NCBI GenBank assembly: GCA_050176585.1
Contig: JBFXHX010000041.1
Location: 1-31,148, forward strand
Length of the DNA stretch: 31,148 nt
Reading direction: 5' to 3'
DNA from: CAYYWP01 sp050176585
GTDB lineage: Bacteria; Desulfobacterota; Binatia; HRBIN30; CADEER01
Below the pieces are notes generated by a model. The model worked only from the letters and a program-made list of their open reading frames with translations, did no database searches and was not told the origin of the DNA. A program made the position numbers and the translations under genes. Shown piece by piece: positions 15,330-23,768 of the stretch; the stretch's first letter is position 1; each line of letters begins with the position of its first letter.

Positions 15330-17684
15330 GTGGAAGCGCGGGCCCAGGCACGGCTGCTGGGAATACTGGGCGTGGTGCTCGCATCCCTTCTGTCGCTTGC
15401 ACCGCGCGTGGTGCGCGCGGCGGTGGCGAACGATCCGCGCGCGATTCTGCCGCTGATCGTCAACGGCGTGGAGAAGGGCGAACGCCTGGTCATCATCCGG
15501 GATGGTGACGTGCTCGTGCGGGTCGTCGATCTCGAGCAGGCCGGCATCCAACCGATTGCCGGCCGTCGCGAGTTGATTCGCGACGAATGGTATGTCGCGC
15601 TTTCATCGCTCAGGCCCGACGTGAGCGGCGCGCTCGACGATCGCGCGCTGACACTCCGCATCACCGTGGACCCGCGGTTGCTCAATACGACGGTGATCGA
15701 CGTCCTCCCGCCGCGGCCGTCCGGCATCAGCTACGACTGGAATCCCGCCGTCTTTCTGAATTATGCATTGAACTGGCAAGACCTCGACCGCCCGGATCCG
15801 TTTGGCTTCGCCGAGACGGGCGTGAGCCTGGGCCGCGGGTTCTTGTACAGCAGCGCGTCGCGCACCTTTGACGGTACGCTCGCGCGTGGGTTGACGAACG
15901 TGACTTTCGACGACCCCGACGAGCTCCGCCGCTGGACCTTTGGCGACACCCTTGCGGCGAGCAGCACCCTCGGCGGAGGGCTTTTCCTCGGCGGCTTCAG
16001 CCTGTGGCGTAATTTCGCGCTGGATCCCTACTTCATCCGATATCCGACGCCCGGATTGTCGGGTGCGGCGTTGACGCCCTCGACGGTGGACGTGTTCGTC
16101 AACGGCGTGTTCATGGGGCGCAAGGATGTGCCGCCGGGGCCGTTCGAGATCCGCGACGTCCCGGCCACCGTGGGGAGTGGCACGACGACGTTCGTGGTCC
16201 GCGACGCGTTCGGCCGTGAGCAGGCAGTAGTGTCCCCGTATTATTTCGGCAGCGGTGCGCTGGCCCCGGGCCTGCACGAGTACAGCTACAACGTCGGCTT
16301 CGAGCGCACGGGCCTGACGAGCGGGATCGGCGAGTACGGCGACGCCGTATTCCTGGGCCGCCACCGGTACGGGCTCACCGACTGGTGCACGATTGGCGGC
16401 CGCCTGGAGGCCAGCCATGCGCTCGCCAGCGGAGGTCCGAGCGTCACGTTCCAGACACCGCTCGGTGAGCTCAACTTCGAAGGTGCGTCGAGTCGCGACG
16501 CGTCGCACTGGGGCGGTGCGGGTCTCGCGTCGTATCGGTACATCGCCCGCCGGTTCGGCGTGGGCCTCTTCGCCCGGGCGCTGTCCCCGCATTATGCGCA
16601 TCTCACGTTGGAGGAACGCGTCGACCGCCCGCGGCTCGAGGTCAGTGCCTCCATCGGGTCTCAGCTCTCCACGCGGCTCAGCGCGAACCTCATCTATACG
16701 GCCGCGGAGTGGCGGGACCGCGGCTTCGTCAATCGCCTCGGCGTCCTCGCGAACTTGCGCATTTCCGATCGCATCAGCGGGTTCTTGTCCGTGACACCGC
16801 AAATTCCCGGCAGCGCCGCGGCGCCGGTGACCAGTGAGCCGGAAACGGTGGTGTTCATGGGCATCAACTTCTTTTTCAACGGGTCGGGCACGGCGACCGT
16901 GTTCCATGAGCAGAAGGGCGCTCGCGGTGTGACCGGGCTCGAGGTGCAGAAACCGCTGCCGGTGGGCACGGGCTTCGGCTACCGCGCTCGCGGCCAGGTC
17001 GGCGACGACGCGGCAGAGCGGCTGGGCGGCGTGCTCCAGTACCAGGGGCCCTGGGGCCTATATGAGGTCGGATATGAACATGCCGACGGTGGCGATTCCG
17101 CGCGCGCTCTGGTGGCCGGCGGCATCACGGCGGTGGGCGGCCGCGTGTACGCTACGCGGCCGGTAAACGACAGCTTCGCGATCATCCGCGTGCCGGGGGT
17201 CGAGGGCGTCCGGGGATACGTCGAAAACCAGGAGGTCGGCCGCACGGACTCATCCGGCGACCTCTTCGTGCCGAGCTTGTTGCCATACTACGGCAACAAG
17301 CTGCGCATCGAAGATAAGGATTTGCCATTGGACTACAGCGTGGGTGCGCGCGAGCGCGTCGTGGCTCCGCCCGTGCGCGGCGGTGCGGTCGTCTCGTTCC
17401 CGGTGCAGCGCGTGCAGGCGTTTACCGGCACGGTAGCCGTGGATACCCCGCGCGGCGCGGTCATCCCGGCCTTTGGCGATCTCACGGTCACCGCCGGAGA
17501 TGTGACCGTGACCTCGCCGATCGGCAAGGGTGGCGAGTTCTATCTCCAGAACCTGCCACCTGGCCGGCACCGCGCGGTGATCGCGCACGGCGACGTCGGT
17601 TGCGAGTTTTTCCTGAACGTGCCCGACGTACCGGAGCCGTTCGTTTCACTGGGCGCCCAGCGTTGCGCGGGTGACGCCCGATGA
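15330..17684 (+). CDS. Outer-membrane usher of an archaic chaperone-usher pilus
   Basis: A 784-residue usher (FimD/CsuD family). A signal peptide (about 1-30, VVRAAV) is followed by the N-terminal periplasmic domain, a 24-strand barrel and a plug (VDVFVNGVFMGRKDVPPGPFEI is typical). The family pattern FVVRDAFGREQ..SPYYFGS is present, as is the C-terminal domain with the Cys pair C758/C779. It exports and polymerises the SCPU subunits. The GTG at 15330 is preceded by a G-rich GGGGGGAGGGGG ribosome site, 39 bases after the chaperone. The stop overlaps the next gene as ATGA. Length is normal for archaic ushers. Confidence 0.95.
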   Translation: MEARAQARLLGILGVVLASLLSLAPRVVRAAVANDPRAILPLIVNGVEKGERLVIIRDGDVLVRVVDLEQAGIQPIAGRRELIRDEWYVALSSLRPDVSGALDDRALTLRITVDPRLLNTTVIDVLPPRPSGISYDWNPAVFLNYALNWQDLDRPDPFGFAETGVSLGRGFLYSSASRTFDGTLARGLTNVTFDDPDELRRWTFGDTLAASSTLGGGLFLGGFSLWRNFALDPYFIRYPTPGLSGAALTPSTVDVFVNGVFMGRKDVPPGPFEIRDVPATVGSGTTTFVVRDAFGREQAVVSPYYFGSGALAPGLHEYSYNVGFERTGLTSGIGEYGDAVFLGRHRYGLTDWCTIGGRLEASHALASGGPSVTFQTPLGELNFEGASSRDASHWGGAGLASYRYIARRFGVGLFARALSPHYAHLTLEERVDRPRLEVSASIGSQLSTRLSANLIYTAAEWRDRGFVNRLGVLANLRISDRISGFLSVTPQIPGSAAAPVTSEPETVVFMGINFFFNGSGTATVFHEQKGARGVTGLEVQKPLPVGTGFGYRARGQVGDDAAERLGGVLQYQGPWGLYEVGYEHADGGDSARALVAGGITAVGGRVYATRPVNDSFAIIRVPGVEGVRGYVENQEVGRTDSSGDLFVPSLLPYYGNKLRIEDKDLPLDYSVGARERVVAPPVRGGAVVSFPVQRVQAFTGTVAVDTPRGAVIPAFGDLTVTAGDVTVTSPIGKGGEFYLQNLPPGRHRAVIAHGDVGCEFFLNVPDVPEPFVSLGAQRCAGDAR

Positions 17685-18151
17685 CGGCACGGCGGCTGCG
17701 CTGCGTGTCGATCGCGGTGTGGATGGTGCTTGCAGTGCCCGGAACGGTCGTCGCCATGGAGTGCACGATCGTGGGGGTCAGCGGTGTCGCCTTCGGTGGT
17801 TACGACGTATTCGACGCATCGCCGCGCGACTCGGTCGGGTCGCTCACGTATAGATGTACCAATGTGCAGCCGGGCGATGCGGTGCGCATCGAGCTGATGT
17901 CCGGGGTCAGCGGCACCGTCGGTTCGCGCGAGATGCGCCAGGTGAGCTCGTCGATGGGCTACAATTTATATGTGGACGCGACGCGCACGGCCGTGTGGGG
18001 TGACGGCACCGGCGGGAGCTCCGTGTACGGTCCGGTAACTCCGCCAAATGATGCGAACGTGACCGTACCCGTGTACGGCCGTATCGCACCTCGGCAGGAT
18101 GTCCACGTCGGGATGTACGACGACCTGGTGACGGTGACGTTGATCTACTGA
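17681..18151 (+). CDS. Second SCPU-domain subunit, probable tip or minor pilin
   Basis: A 156-residue exported SCPU protein. The signal peptide is about 1-25 (GTVVAME). One domain carries CTIVGVSGVAFGGYDVF, the second Cys in LTYRCTNV, MGYNLYVDATRTAVWGDGTGGSSVYG and VPVYGRIAPRQDVHVGMYDDLVTVTLIY. Its ATG overlaps the usher stop (ATGA at 17681-17684), which couples translation. The position after the usher matches tip subunits such as CsuE, but CsuE has two domains and this has one. It may be a minor subunit or a simplified tip adhesin. Confidence 0.9.
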   Translation: MTARRLRCVSIAVWMVLAVPGTVVAMECTIVGVSGVAFGGYDVFDASPRDSVGSLTYRCTNVQPGDAVRIELMSGVSGTVGSREMRQVSSSMGYNLYVDATRTAVWGDGTGGSSVYGPVTPPNDANVTVPVYGRIAPRQDVHVGMYDDLVTVTLIY

Positions 18152-18163
18152 CCCGCGAACGGT

Positions 18164-18178
18164 GGCCGCGCGGCGGCC
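18164..18178 (+). terminator. Short GC hairpin after the pilus operon
   Basis: GGCCGC (18164-18169), loop GCG, GCGGCC (18173-18178), 12 bases after the last pilus gene. The stem is perfect but short, with no T tract. Nothing else is recognised between here and 18480. Confidence 0.3.
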
Positions 18179-18480
18179 TCGCGTCATGGGCTTCGACCCG
18201 TGCGCTTCAAGCGCGCGCCCGCGCCAAACCGCTGACCTGCAACCCTATCGGGCGAGCAATTCGCTGTGGTGGGCTGTACATCCGGACCGCTTCGGCGCCC
18301 GGAACAGGTAAACCAAGCGAGATCATCGGCCCGCGCCGACCGGCGATTCATCCGCTGCGGCGGCAATCGCGGTTCACGGGGCGCCGTCGTCCCGCTGCAT
18401 GCAACGCTGACAGGCGACTGAGGGCACCACATGGCCGCGGGTGGATGGATCTGTGCGACCGGTTCGTCGACAATCGCGGC

Positions 18481-19017
18481 ATGAACTCTGACCGACTGCA
18501 CGCATTCTTCGCACCGATGGTGCGTCGAGCGTTTGGGCAGCTCGGGTTCCGCGATCCGGAAGTCGCCGCGCATATCACTTCGATCCTGGCGGCCTTCGCG
18601 CGCGCCGACCGCCTGTACGCGGTCCGTGCCGCCGACGGGCGCCCGCTCGAGCACGTCGCCGAAATGCTCGAGGCCGGCATGCCGGCTGCAGAGCGCGTCG
18701 AAGCGCGGCGCGACTTTCGCAAGTATGTGGGCGATTACACGCTGTTCATGAGCGGCATTTTCCGCGCCCACGTGAGCCGTGGCGGCTATCTCGACTTCTA
18801 CGTCCGCGAAGGTACGCGCTCGTATCGCGACGTCGCCGATCTCGATGCGCGCATGTACCGAGCCGGCCATCGGCTTTTCGCCGAGCTCTCACAGCACTTC
18901 GAGCTCTACTCGGGCGCGCTCGATTTTCTGCGCCATGCCTACTTCGCCAACGCGCCAGGCGCCAATCCGTTTGCCGACTTCCTCCGCCGCATCGAGCACT
19001 GGCCGTCGCTGAACTGA
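18481..19017 (+). CDS. Conserved hypothetical protein
   Basis: A 178-residue protein of a widely distributed but uncharacterised type. The pattern I recall from other phyla is a helical N-terminus (LHAFFAPMVRRAFGQLG), the block DFRKYVGDYTLFMSGIF, a SYRDVADLD stretch, and FAELSQHFELYSGALDFLR near the end. No signal peptide or membrane segment is seen, so it is cytoplasmic. Two starts are possible: ATG 18481, preferred by similarity, or ATG 18445, which adds 12 residues. Neither has a strong ribosome site. It stands alone after the pilus operon. I cannot name a function. Confidence 0.72.
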   Translation: MNSDRLHAFFAPMVRRAFGQLGFRDPEVAAHITSILAAFARADRLYAVRAADGRPLEHVAEMLEAGMPAAERVEARRDFRKYVGDYTLFMSGIFRAHVSRGGYLDFYVREGTRSYRDVADLDARMYRAGHRLFAELSQHFELYSGALDFLRHAYFANAPGANPFADFLRRIEHWPSLN

Positions 19018-19425
19018 GGCGCCATCTGACGGCAGAACATGCAACGCGGCAGACGCGAAGCGGCGTCGCGCCAATGGCCTTCGCGCTCTTCGCGCCTCCG
19101 CGCTGGCCATGGCGCACCATTGCAATGGCCTCAAAAGACGAGAGTTCATTCCCTTCCGCCTGTTGCCGGACGACACGGCGGGAGAGGGAAAGCACCAATG
19201 GGCAGGAGCGACTCTAGATTGGCGCCCTCCCGTGTCGAGCATGTGCAACTCCCCAGCGTGTGCCGATCCTTTGCCTGAGCGGCGAAGCCGTGAGGGGGCG
19301 CAGACGCATCGCCCGACCACAACCTCCCTTTTTACCGCAGTCGCGTTTCGTGATGTTCAGAAGATGTTCAAAAGGGGTACGGCTCCGGTCGTCATGTCCC
19401 CAGTGCGCCCGTCGTCACGGCGCAT
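19018..19425. other. Intergenic region with a structured element
   Basis: About 400 bases without a supported gene. An Arg-rich minus-strand frame crosses it but also covers the 3' end of the conserved hypothetical gene. It includes the long imperfect hairpin at 19171-19237. The promoter of the GH43 gene must lie toward its right end. Confidence 0.5.
19171..19237. repeat. Long imperfect inverted repeat (possible structured RNA)
   Basis: CGACACGG...GGGAG at 19171-19184 pairs with CTCCCGTGTCG at 19227-19237 with a small bulge. An inner stem pairs GCACCAAT with ATTGGCGC (one A-C mismatch) around a loop of about 18 bases. In all about 20 bp are paired. The strand and function are unknown: leader RNA, small RNA or mobile miniature element. 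Confidence 0.55.
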
Positions 19426-20382
19426 ATGGTAACTTCGCGTCGTGAGATGATCGCTCCCGCTTACGACGGGTACTTCGCCGATCCGTTCGTCTGGCGCCAC
19501 GGCGATCGGTGGTTCGCGGTCGGCACGGGTCCCGCCGAGGCCGCAGGGAACGTGCGCACGGACGGCGTGTTTCCGCTGCTCCAGTCGACGGACTTCCGCA
19601 GCTGGCACCGCATCGGCGAGGCGCTCGAGCGACCGGACCCGGCATTCGGCGACAGCTATTGGGCGCCGGAGATCGCCGCGCAGGACGGCATTTTCTATCT
19701 TTACTATTCGGTGGGCTTCGGCGATTCGCGACACCACCTTCGGGTCGCCGTCGCGACGCGGCCGGAAGGCCCGTACGGCGATGCCGGTGCCCTGACCGAC
19801 CCGGCGCTATGCCCGTTCGCAATCGATCCTCATCCGTTTCGCGACATCGACGGCACGTGGTGGCTGTTTCACGCGCGCGATTTCCTCGATGCCGGTGGCG
19901 ATATCCGCGCCGGCACGGCGCTCGTCGTGCAACGGCTCGGGACCATGACGCAGCTCGCCGGCGATCCGTCGGTGGTTCTGCGCGCGCGCCACGACTGGCA
20001 GCGCTTTCTCGCCGATCGGCTGATGTACGGGCGGCGCTTCGATTGGCACACGCTGGAGGGTCCGTGCGTCCGCCGTCACGGTGGTGTGTATTGGTGCTTC
20101 TACAGCGGAGGGCGCTGGGAGACCGACAGCTATGGCGTCGACTACGCGGTGGCCAACAGGGTCCTCGGCCCCTGGTCGGACCACGGTGGCGAAGCTGCGC
20201 CGCGACTGCTGCGCACGATCCCCGGTCAATTGATCGGCCCGGGACACAACTCGATCGTCACCGGCGCTGACGGACGCGAGTACGTCGCATATCATGCCTG
20301 GGACGCGCATATGCGCATGCGCCGCATGTATGTCTCGCCACTTACTTGGGACGCCGCCGGCCCGCGGCTGCTGAGCCGATGA
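19426..20382 (+). CDS. Glycoside hydrolase family 43-type beta-propeller enzyme
   Basis: A 318-residue single-domain five-bladed beta-propeller of the GH43 clan (arabinanase/xylosidase type). The three acidic residues are in place: D19 in GYFADPF (general base), D134 in FAIDPHPF (pKa modulator) and E211 in TLEGPCV (general acid). Blade motifs include SYWAPEI, FYLYYS, WWLFHARD and GPGHNSIVTG near the end. No signal peptide is seen, so it probably acts on short oligosaccharides in the cytoplasm. The start is uncertain: ATG 19426 or ATG 19447. No sugar transporter or other glycosidase is nearby, so the substrate cannot be guessed from context. Confidence 0.9.
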   Translation: MVTSRREMIAPAYDGYFADPFVWRHGDRWFAVGTGPAEAAGNVRTDGVFPLLQSTDFRSWHRIGEALERPDPAFGDSYWAPEIAAQDGIFYLYYSVGFGDSRHHLRVAVATRPEGPYGDAGALTDPALCPFAIDPHPFRDIDGTWWLFHARDFLDAGGDIRAGTALVVQRLGTMTQLAGDPSVVLRARHDWQRFLADRLMYGRRFDWHTLEGPCVRRHGGVYWCFYSGGRWETDSYGVDYAVANRVLGPWSDHGGEAAPRLLRTIPGQLIGPGHNSIVTGADGREYVAYHAWDAHMRMRRMYVSPLTWDAAGPRLLSR

Positions 20383-20433
20383 TTCGCCATCGCCAAGCGC
20401 ATACATACTGGTTGCCGATGCTGGAGGTCGCCC

Positions 20434-20904
20434 GTGCCGAACGAAGCGCCGCTCGTCGAAGTAGATATCGCCCGGCTTTCCCGAGCCGAGTGGGTGAGGC
20501 TCACCTGGCGCGTCCTGGTCGGAGCGTCCCGTTACAACCTTCCGCCTTTGCTGGTCATCGTGGTGATCGTGGCGGTCTTCGGCGCGATCGTCGCCTTCAT
20601 CGCGTACACGGCGGGTTTGTCGGCTGAGACCATCGAAGAATACGAGCTCGTGTTCGACGTCACCGGCGACCTGCTGAGTGCTGCGATGGGCGTGTACGTA
20701 TTCGCGCGCAGCGTGCGGACGCTGCCGAACCTGGCGTTGGGCCCGTATCGATTTGCATTGGTCAAACGTGATGAGCCAGCGCCCGACCCGACATCTGGCC
20801 GCAAGCGCGAACACCGCGGCTCGCGCACCGGCGAGAGCGTGTCCGACGCGCCCCGGTCCACCACCGGCGGAGCCGCGGATCGGCCGGATGGATACGATCG
20901 CTAG
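20434..20904 (+). CDS. Small membrane protein of unknown function
   Basis: A 156-residue protein with a GTG start 6-9 bases after GGAGG. A charged N-terminus (1-30) is followed by a strong membrane segment (LPPLLVIVVIVAVFGAIVAFIAYTAGL, about 36-62). A second weaker hydrophobic stretch (DLLSAAMGVYVFA) comes next, and the tail is highly charged, Arg/Asp/Ser-rich and probably disordered. It begins 51 bases after the GH43 gene and may share its transcript. No family is recognised. Confidence 0.6.
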   Translation: MPNEAPLVEVDIARLSRAEWVRLTWRVLVGASRYNLPPLLVIVVIVAVFGAIVAFIAYTAGLSAETIEEYELVFDVTGDLLSAAMGVYVFARSVRTLPNLALGPYRFALVKRDEPAPDPTSGRKREHRGSRTGESVSDAPRSTTGGAADRPDGYDR

Positions 20905-21317
20905 CGGCGCCGAAATCGAGCCTATCCAGCTGGCTCTCGAGCAGGACCAGATAGGCGTCGGATGCTCGTCGATGAGCCGTGCCACCGCATCGGTGGTTCC
21001 GTATGACCCGCGCCGAAGCGCGCCCGCTATACCGATCAGGTTGACATTGTTATGTGGTGGCGTGGGTGAGCGCGAGCGTTTACTGAGCAGTCCAGTCCAA
21101 GCGGATGGTGATGCTACCCGATCAGTCCCGCTGCGAAAGTTGTGCAGGGCCGTTGACGTGCCGTCGCGCTCCGGTTTACGAGCGCAGCTCGCGCCGTACG
21201 TATCCGCTCATGTCAGCAGCGCGATGATGACCGCTGGTCGAGCGCGCTGGAGCGGCGCCGAAGCGGCGTGCGCTTGACCGCGGCGCAGCTGCGAAGCGAC
21301 GGCTGAGAAGACAGCAG
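20905..21317. other. Intergenic region before the first hybrid kinase
   Basis: About 410 bases with no supported gene. Near its right end a perfect 16-bp direct repeat TGCGAAGCGACGGCTG occurs at 21290-21305 and again at 21319-21334, where it overlaps the proposed kinase start codon. No clear promoter was found. Confidence 0.5.
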
Positions 21318-23231
21318 ATGCGAAGCGACGGCTGGGAGGGCAATCGTGCAATGGCGCCGCGCCCGCGTTTGCGCGATCCGTGGTTAGGGTACAGCTTTGC
21401 CGTCGCCGGCGTGGCTGCGGCGGCCATCATCACGCATTTGGTCCCCGTTCTCCACGAACGGTTCACGTTTTTTCTGTACTGGCCGCACCTGATTGCCACC
21501 TCGTGGTTTTTGGGCGCCGGCCCCGCATTGGTTGCCACGGTGCTCTCGGCAGCGGCGGTCCTGGTACAAACAGAGCTGATCGGGACGTCGACTCGCGTCT
21601 GGAGCGTGCCGATGATTGTCGCGGGCTTCACGGTGGTGGGAGCCACCACCGCGCTGCTCGCACGCTGGCGAGCACAAGCCGAGGCGGCGCTGCTCGAGGC
21701 GCACCGCCGGTTCGTCACCGTGGCCAACGCCGCACCGGTGATGATCTGGATGTCCGGGCCAGACAAGCAGGTTACGTACTTCAACGAGCCATGGTTCCAG
21801 TTCACTGGTCGTGCGCGCGAACGGGAGCTTGGCGACGGTTGGCTGGACGGCGTTCATCCAGAGGACCGCGCGGCATGCCTCGAGACGTACGCCCGAGCAT
21901 TCGACGAACGGCTCCCGTTTCGCATGGAGTACCGGCTGCGGCGCGCGGACGGCGAGTATCGATATGTGCTGGACCGCGGGGTTCCACTGACCGGAGAAGA
22001 CGGAACCTTCTCCAGCTACATAGGCTCTTGCATCGATGTCACGGACGCACGCGAAGCGCTGCAAAGTGCCGAAGCGGCCAAGGATGCGGCAGAGCAGGCC
22101 AGCCGCGCAAAGGATGCGTTCCTGGCTACCGTGTCACACGAGCTGCGAGCCCCTCTCTCCCCCATCCTGACCTGGGTGCGGATGTTGCGCGGTAAGCAGC
22201 TGACGGAAGAGCAAGTCGACAAAGCGCTCGCGGTGATCGACCGCAACGCTCGGATGCAAGCTCAGCTCATCGAGGACTTGCTCGACGTCGCGAGAATAGT
22301 GGAAGGCAAACTGCGCCTTCAGGTGCGACCGGTCGCGCTCGTCCCAGTGATCCAGAACGCTCTCGAAACAGTGCGCCCCGCTGCTGATGCGAAAGACATC
22401 CGCCTCCAAGTCGTGCTGGATAGCACGATCGCCGACATCCCCGGGGATCCTGACCGTCTGCAGCAGGTCGTGTGGAATCTGCTGTCCAACGCGGTGAAAT
22501 TCACCCCGAAGGGCGGGCGCATCCATATCGTGCTCGAGCGCGTGAACTCTCATGTCGAGCTCACGGTAAGCGATAGTGGCCAGGGCATCCCGGCCGAGCA
22601 GCTTGCGCGGCTGTTCGATCGGTTTTGGCAAGCCGACTCTTCGACGACCCGCTCCCATGCAGGCCTCGGCCTGGGGCTCGCGATCGTGCGCCACATCGTC
22701 GAGCTCCATGGAGGGACCGTAACCGCCGATAGCCCTGGCCCCGGCAAGGGCAGCACCTTTACGGTCAGCATTCCGGTGGCTCCGGTTACCCGCACCACCG
22801 AGGAGTTGCGCCGGCATCCGCTCTTTTCGGATGCATCCTCGGTGCCGCCCACACGGCTGGACGGCATTCGCGTGCTCGTCGTGGACGACGAGCCCGATAC
22901 GAACGAATCGCTGCGCGTCCTACTCGACGCGTGCGGTTCGGAGGTGCGGGTAGCCGGGTCCGCCGCGCATGCGCTGGAGATCCTGTCCCGGTGGACGCCG
23001 GACGTGCTCGTGTCCGACATCGGCATGCCGGTCGAGGACGGCTATGCGCTTCTCGCCAAGATTCGCGCGCGGCCGGACGGCGTCGGCCGTATTCCAGCGA
23101 TTGCGCTGACCGCATTTGCTTCCGTCGAGGATCGGGCTCGGCTCTTGTCGGCCGGCTTCAAGCTCCATGTGGCCAAGCCAGCAGATCCCGGGGAGTTGAC
23201 AGCTGCGATCGCGGCGGTGCTCGCCAGCTAG
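21318..23231 (+). CDS. Membrane hybrid histidine kinase (DUF4118-like, PAS, HisKA, HATPase, receiver)
   Basis: A 637-residue sensor kinase. The N-terminus has about four membrane helices (23-117), like the KdpD DUF4118 region. A PAS_3-type domain follows (about 130-240; VTYFNEPWFQFTG). The phospho-acceptor H274 lies in TVSHELRAPLSPIL. The ATPase domain has WNLLSNAVKFTP, DSGQGIP and GLGLGLAIV. A C-terminal receiver has D567 in VSDIGMPVEDGY. This is a phosphorelay protein with its own receiver but no output domain, so it must pass phosphate to another partner. The start is uncertain: ATG 21318 sits inside a 16-bp direct repeat, and ATG 21351 would remove only 11 residues. No partner regulator is adjacent. 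Confidence 0.93.
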   Translation: MRSDGWEGNRAMAPRPRLRDPWLGYSFAVAGVAAAAIITHLVPVLHERFTFFLYWPHLIATSWFLGAGPALVATVLSAAAVLVQTELIGTSTRVWSVPMIVAGFTVVGATTALLARWRAQAEAALLEAHRRFVTVANAAPVMIWMSGPDKQVTYFNEPWFQFTGRARERELGDGWLDGVHPEDRAACLETYARAFDERLPFRMEYRLRRADGEYRYVLDRGVPLTGEDGTFSSYIGSCIDVTDAREALQSAEAAKDAAEQASRAKDAFLATVSHELRAPLSPILTWVRMLRGKQLTEEQVDKALAVIDRNARMQAQLIEDLLDVARIVEGKLRLQVRPVALVPVIQNALETVRPAADAKDIRLQVVLDSTIADIPGDPDRLQQVVWNLLSNAVKFTPKGGRIHIVLERVNSHVELTVSDSGQGIPAEQLARLFDRFWQADSSTTRSHAGLGLGLAIVRHIVELHGGTVTADSPGPGKGSTFTVSIPVAPVTRTTEELRRHPLFSDASSVPPTRLDGIRVLVVDDEPDTNESLRVLLDACGSEVRVAGSAAHALEILSRWTPDVLVSDIGMPVEDGYALLAKIRARPDGVGRIPAIALTAFASVEDRARLLSAGFKLHVAKPADPGELTAAIAAVLAS

Positions 23232-23407
23232 CGCGCTACCGCGAACTGTGCCGAGCACGACGAGCGCCGGCGCGTGGGCCGCGCGCTTATCGTGGCGCGG
23301 CCTGGTCGCCATGCAGCAACCTGCCGCGGTGGAGCACCTCTATGTACGTACTGCGTGTTCGGGCAGAGTACTCGGCCATTGCTCTGGGTGGCCCCCGCGG
23401 GGGAACG

Positions 23408-23653
23408 ATGCGCGCGATGTCGCTAGCGCTGACGAGAAAAGTTTCGATGACGCTGGTGGAAGAGGGCGGTTGCTGGCGGTTTGGTTCGTGGTACCGACAT
23501 GACGGCTCCGCCATGGTGGCGCCATGTGAATCGGCGCGGGACCGACGGTTTTCGTCGGCTGCCGCCGCCGCGGTGTTTTTCCGCGCGCTCTGCTCTGACG
23601 GCCGCGCTGAGCCGCGGGATGACCGCTGCCCGGCCCGCCACGCGTGGGGTTGA
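23408..23653 (+). CDS. Mini-protein with W-x-FGSW motif (paralogue of 28392-28598)
   Basis: An open frame of 81 residues (ATG 23408 after a GGGGG stretch; ATG 23417 also possible). The core VSMTLVEEGGCWRFGSW, then DG, RRF, and A-x3-FFRAL, aligns without gaps to a second small frame at 28392-28598, with about 20 of 50 positions identical. Two independent frames sharing a spaced motif argue that both are real genes of one small family. Residues after about 60 here look Arg/Ala-rich and may be an unaligned tail. Function unknown. Confidence 0.5.
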   Translation: MRAMSLALTRKVSMTLVEEGGCWRFGSWYRHDGSAMVAPCESARDRRFSSAAAAAVFFRALCSDGRAEPRDDRCPARHAWG

Positions 23654-23768
23654 ACGCTCATGCGTTCGAGGATCTGAGGGCTTCCCGGGGGCGCCGCTTC
23701 CCGTCGGTTGTAGTGCTCGCCGGGTTGGCGATGGCTCGGCCCGGGAAGCGCCCAGGAAGGACACGCCG

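Noticed and set aside
15603..16907. Minus-strand open frame opposite the usher gene
   Set aside because: The usher is intact with family motifs throughout; the opposite frame is Arg/Glu/His-rich shadow sequence.
19165..19320. Glycine riboswitch on the minus strand (CTCAGGCAAAGGA is similar to the conserved CTCAGGCAAAAGGAC)
   Set aside because: The paired GCCGAAGG...GCAA half of the aptamer is missing and no glycine-cleavage gene follows.
18889..19320. Minus-strand frame across the structured element
   Set aside because: Arg/Ser/Cys-rich, overlaps the conserved hypothetical gene and runs through the hairpin; more likely a by-product of the structured DNA.
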